Assembly: GCA_025935235.1 (NCBI GenBank)
Contig: JAICVT010000176.1
Span: forward strand, 1 to 9,040
Length of the DNA stretch: 9,040 nt
Direction: 5' to 3'
Source: Ktedonobacterales bacterium
Lineage (GTDB): Bacteria; Chloroflexota; Ktedonobacteria; Ktedonobacterales; JADMIN01
Shown: one piece after another, positions 5,749 through 9,040 of the stretch
Layout of the letters: every line of letters starts with the position of its first letter
How positions within the stretch are numbered: position 1 is the first letter of the stretch
Translations under genes and position numbers: made by a program
Notes under the pieces: generated by a model
What the model was told of the DNA's origin: nothing
The model's input: the letters and a program-made list of their open reading frames with translations, nothing else
The model's database searches: none

Positions 5749-5750
5749 TC

Positions 5751-6695
5751 CTACTCGCCGCCCCATAGCGACCGCTGGCTGCCATCGTCGGGCGCGCCGC
5801 CGCCATCGCGCTCACGCAGTGTGCGCAGCGGCCCATCGGGCAGTGGCTGACCCTTGCCGACCGGCAGGCCAAAGAGGTCTTGCAGATCGAGGGCGTTGAC
5901 GACGCCATAGTTGCTGGCATTGTTGTTAGTGATGACGTGCGCCTCGCTGCCCGTCAGTTGCGCCGCCGCGTTGCGGATGCGCTCCACCCACGGCTCCAGT
6001 TCCTCGCGGCTGTAGAGATAGTCGAAGCGGTCGCGGCTGCTGCTCAGGCCCTTGCCATACCACGTCTTGCGGTTGCGCCCGTGGAAGCGCGCCATCGCGA
6101 AATGGGGGTCCGTCACCATCATCACGGGCGGCGCCGAGCCTGCGCCCACCTGCGGCTCATCCACCGCGCAGAACGCTAACTGGCGCTCCGTCAGCGCGGC
6201 GCGCGTGCGCTCCAGTCGCGGCCCCTCCAGCCACGAGCGGTGGCGGAACTCGACCGCAAGCGTGTCCTCGGGCAGCGCCTCGCGGATCGTATCGAAGTAC
6301 TCCAGCCGCTCATCGCTAAATGTAAACCACGGCGGAAACTGGAACAGGATCGCGCCCAGCTTGCGCGCCTCGCGCAGCGGCTGAATCATAGCGCTGAAGT
6401 TGACGAACGTATCGGAATGCGGCGCCATCGGCTGGCCCTGATCGTCGCGGTGATGCCACGTCATCTCGCCGTACGCTTTCACGTCGAAGATGAAGTCGTC
6501 GGGCGTGCGCTCAGCCCACATCGCGAAGTTGCGCGCCGGTTGCAGATGGTAGAAGGTCGAATCCACCTCGACCACATCGAAGTAGCGCGAATAGTATTCG
6601 ATGCGCTGCGACTTCATGTCGGCGCGATTATACTCCGGCGGATAGAACGGATCATGATCCGTCCAGCTCGCCGTCCCTATGCGAATCCTGGCCAT
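5751..6695 (-). CDS. DUF72 (YecE-like) TIM-barrel protein
   Basis: The 314-residue protein matches the DUF72 family, named for E. coli YecE, whose biochemical role is not established. It starts MARIRIGTASWTD (1-13), the usual first strand. It has VVEVDSTFYHLQP (41-53), DFIFDVKAYGEMTWH (67-81), ILFQFPPWF (116-124) and LAVEFRHRSWL (146-156), and ends the barrel with VITNNNASNYGVVNAL (254-269), where the family commonly has a shorter FNNH.GGYA-like segment. The last about 35 residues are a polar tail outside the fold. I choose the ATG at 6695 because GGAGG precedes it by 5 nt and it matches the domain start. No signal peptide is present, so it is likely cytoplasmic. It is divergent from the epimerase and convergent with the 127-aa protein, so the context gives no pathway. 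Confidence 0.88.
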   Translation of the reverse strand: MARIRIGTASWTDHDPFYPPEYNRADMKSQRIEYYSRYFDVVEVDSTFYHLQPARNFAMWAERTPDDFIFDVKAYGEMTWHHRDDQGQPMAPHSDTFVNFSAMIQPLREARKLGAILFQFPPWFTFSDERLEYFDTIREALPEDTLAVEFRHRSWLEGPRLERTRAALTERQLAFCAVDEPQVGAGSAPPVMMVTDPHFAMARFHGRNRKTWYGKGLSSSRDRFDYLYSREELEPWVERIRNAAAQLTGSEAHVITNNNASNYGVVNALDLQDLFGLPVGKGQPLPDGPLRTLRERDGGGAPDDGSQRSLWGGE

Positions 6696-6753
6696 CGTCT
6701 CCTCCCGCTCCGGTTCCTGTCCGGTTCGCATTCGGCCCGGCGCCGCCGCGCGC

Positions 6754-6783
6754 TTGACGCGCTTTCGCCGCCAGACGTACGAT
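6754..6783 (+). promoter_or_regulatory. Sigma-70-like promoter for the methylmalonyl-CoA operon
   Basis: TTGACG (6754-6759) is separated by 18 bp from TACGAT (6778-6783). The -35 matches five of six consensus bases and the -10 four of six. Transcription would start around 6790, giving a leader of about 25 nt to the ATG at 6816. Short GCGCG/CGCGC arms flank the -35. Confidence 0.55.
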
Positions 6784-6815
6784 ACAGCGGATTCTCACGC
6801 AAAGGAGCGTTGCAT

Positions 6816-7283
6816 ATGCTCACAGGCGCCATCAAGCGCATTGACCACGTCGCGATCGTCGTGCGCAGCCTCGACGACGCGCTCGCCTTCTATCGCGACA
6901 CGCTCGGCATCGTCCCCTCCCGCATCATCAGATTTCCGCGCGAGGGGGTCAAGATAGCCTTTCTTCCGCTGGGTGACCCCAACGGCAGCGAGATCGAGCT
7001 GCTGGAGCCTGACGGATCAGATACTGGCGTCGCGCGCTTCCTGGAGAAGCGCGGCGGCGGCCTCCACCACATCTGTCTGGAAGTACCCGACATCGAACAG
7101 GCTCTTGCGGATCTCCGCGCTTCTGGCGCCATGTTGCTCGATGAGGCGCCGCGCCCGACCGCTGAGGGCCGCGGCCTCTTTCTGCATCCCAAAGGCGCGC
7201 AGGGCGTGCTGGTGGAGCTGGTGCAGCGCGCTGAATCCGCCGACGCGGCAGGCCAGCCAAAGTCCGCGCCCACGGGCGAATAA
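6816..7283 (+). CDS. mce: Methylmalonyl-CoA epimerase
   Basis: This enzyme interconverts (S)- and (R)-methylmalonyl-CoA, linking propionyl-CoA carboxylase to the B12-dependent mutase. The 155-residue protein is of the normal family length and has two vicinal-oxygen-chelate (glyoxalase-fold) repeats. The first runs IDHVAIVVRSLDDALAFYRD (9-28), with His11 a likely metal ligand, and continues into VKIAFLPLG and SEIELLEP (58-65). The second runs GLHHICLEVPDI (82-93), with His84 or His85 as a ligand, then RGLFLHPKGAQGVLVELVQ (119-137), with Glu134 as the likely last ligand. GLHHICLEV and the SEIELLEP segment favour epimerase over glyoxalase I. The ATG at 6816 has AAAGGAG 8 nt upstream. It is the first gene of a probable two-gene operon, 55 bp before the carboxyltransferase, and that linkage strongly supports the function. 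Confidence 0.92.
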   Translation: MLTGAIKRIDHVAIVVRSLDDALAFYRDTLGIVPSRIIRFPREGVKIAFLPLGDPNGSEIELLEPDGSDTGVARFLEKRGGGLHHICLEVPDIEQALADLRASGAMLLDEAPRPTAEGRGLFLHPKGAQGVLVELVQRAESADAAGQPKSAPTGE

Positions 7284-7324
7284 CCCATCCGCCGAGATAG
7301 AGCGACCAACCGAAACGACGCCAC

Positions 7325-7330
7325 GAGGAG
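7325..7330 (+). promoter_or_regulatory. Ribosome binding site fixing a GTG start at 7339
   Basis: GAGGAG lies 8 nt before GTG. The resulting protein begins MKTTREKLDELKR, the normal start of this carboxylase family. The longer open frame upstream only shadows the epimerase gene. Confidence 0.85.
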
Positions 7331-7338
7331 CAATCAGA

Positions 7339-8892
<1,554 letters not shown>

Positions 8893-8948
8893 AACGCCTC
8901 ATGCCTGAATAGCTCGCCCACAATGCAAACGGTTGGGTCGCCTCAACT

Positions 8949-8983
8949 CCCCTCTCCCTCTGGGAGAGGGGCAGGGGTGAGGG
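8949..8983. repeat. REP-like intergenic hairpin element (CCCCTCTCCC/GGGAGAGGGG)
   Basis: CCCCTCTCCC (8949-8958) and GGGAGAGGGG (8962-8971) are perfect 10-bp arms around TCT, followed by CAGGGGTGAGGGC. This consensus is familiar as a dispersed intergenic repeat in Chloroflexota and several other high-GC groups. It lies 56 bp after the carboxylase stop, so it may also end transcription, but no U-run follows. I know the type from general experience and cannot count copies from one window. Confidence 0.75.
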
Positions 8984-9017
8984 CCGCGCCGCGCGATAAC
9001 CAGAACCGAGGCCGACC

Positions 9018-9040
9018 ATGCGCCTCACCCGCTACAGCGA
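9018..9040 (+). CDS. Rrf2-family transcriptional regulator, probable (first 7 codons, cut by window edge)
   Basis: An ATG at 9018 follows a GAGG by 6 nt and opens MRLTRYS plus a partial GA codon before the window ends. Rrf2 regulators (IscR, NsrR and relatives) very commonly begin M-x-L-T-R-Y-T/S-D-Y-A-L-R, forming the first winged-helix turn. Many bind an Fe-S cluster and sense iron-sulfur status, NO or redox state. Seven residues are a thin basis, so the family call is a good guess rather than a demonstration. The REP-like element and 126 bp separate it from the carboxylase gene, and it is probably transcribed on its own. Confidence 0.5.

Noticed and set aside
6240..6815. In-frame N-terminal extension of the epimerase (192 codons)
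   Set aside because: It lies antisense to the DUF72 gene and before the promoter at 6754-6783; the ATG at 6816 has its own AAAGGAG and matches the family start.
6973..7338. In-frame extension upstream of the carboxylase GTG
   Set aside because: It is out of frame within the epimerase gene, Arg/Ser/Ala-rich, and the GTG at 7339 has an ideal ribosome binding site.
8949..8983. Classical rho-independent terminator after the carboxylase
   Set aside because: The hairpin is strong but neither strand has a following U-tract, and the sequence fits a dispersed repeat better.

Overview
The window looks like ordinary chromosomal DNA from a high-GC bacterium, most plausibly a member of the Chloroflexota (Ktedonobacteria- or Thermomicrobia-like). 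That placement is inferred from the general style of the proteins, strong AGGAGG-type ribosome binding sites, and an intergenic CCCCTCTCCC/GGGAGAGGGG element of a kind common in such genomes. It is not proven. No rRNA, tRNA, insertion sequence, phage gene or CRISPR array is visible.

Layout, left to right. The 5' tip of a leftward gene (1-82), probably a NUDIX hydrolase, is cut by the window edge. A 419-bp gene-free stretch follows, with an 11-bp tandem repeat. Next come a 58-residue single-pass membrane protein (502-678, +) and a convergent leftward GNAT acetyltransferase (684-1322, -) preceded by a 17-bp palindrome. A leftward two-gene operon follows: a GT4 glycosyltransferase (2523-3656) and an AlkA-like 3-methyladenine DNA glycosylase (1579-2526), joined by an ATGA stop/start overlap. 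A divergent promoter region (3657-3888) holds convincing extended -10 promoters on both strands and separates this operon from an unrecognised 412-residue protein (3889-5127, +) with a Pro/Ala/Gln-rich linker and a small helical C-terminal domain. A 127-residue membrane protein (5309-5692, +) meets a leftward DUF72 (YecE-like) protein (5751-6695, -) across interlocked inverted repeats. Finally come methylmalonyl-CoA epimerase (6816-7283, +) and a propionyl-CoA carboxylase beta-type carboxyltransferase (7339-8892, +), a repeat element, and the first codons of a probable Rrf2-family regulator (9018-9040, +).

The clearest functional unit is the epimerase/carboxyltransferase pair. Propionyl-CoA carboxylase makes (S)-methylmalonyl-CoA and the epimerase converts it to the (R) form used by methylmalonyl-CoA mutase, so the two genes encode consecutive steps of propionyl-CoA assimilation from odd-chain fatty acids, branched-chain amino acids or propionate. 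A good sigma-70-like promoter lies just upstream. The biotin-carrying alpha subunit and the mutase are not in the window.

I find no convincing novel multi-gene system. The best leads are the 412-residue protein, whose C-terminus could be a degenerate HEPN/DUF4145-like helical bundle, and several non-coding structures: the 11-bp-phased repeats, two candidate operators, and a potential pseudoknot between convergent genes.
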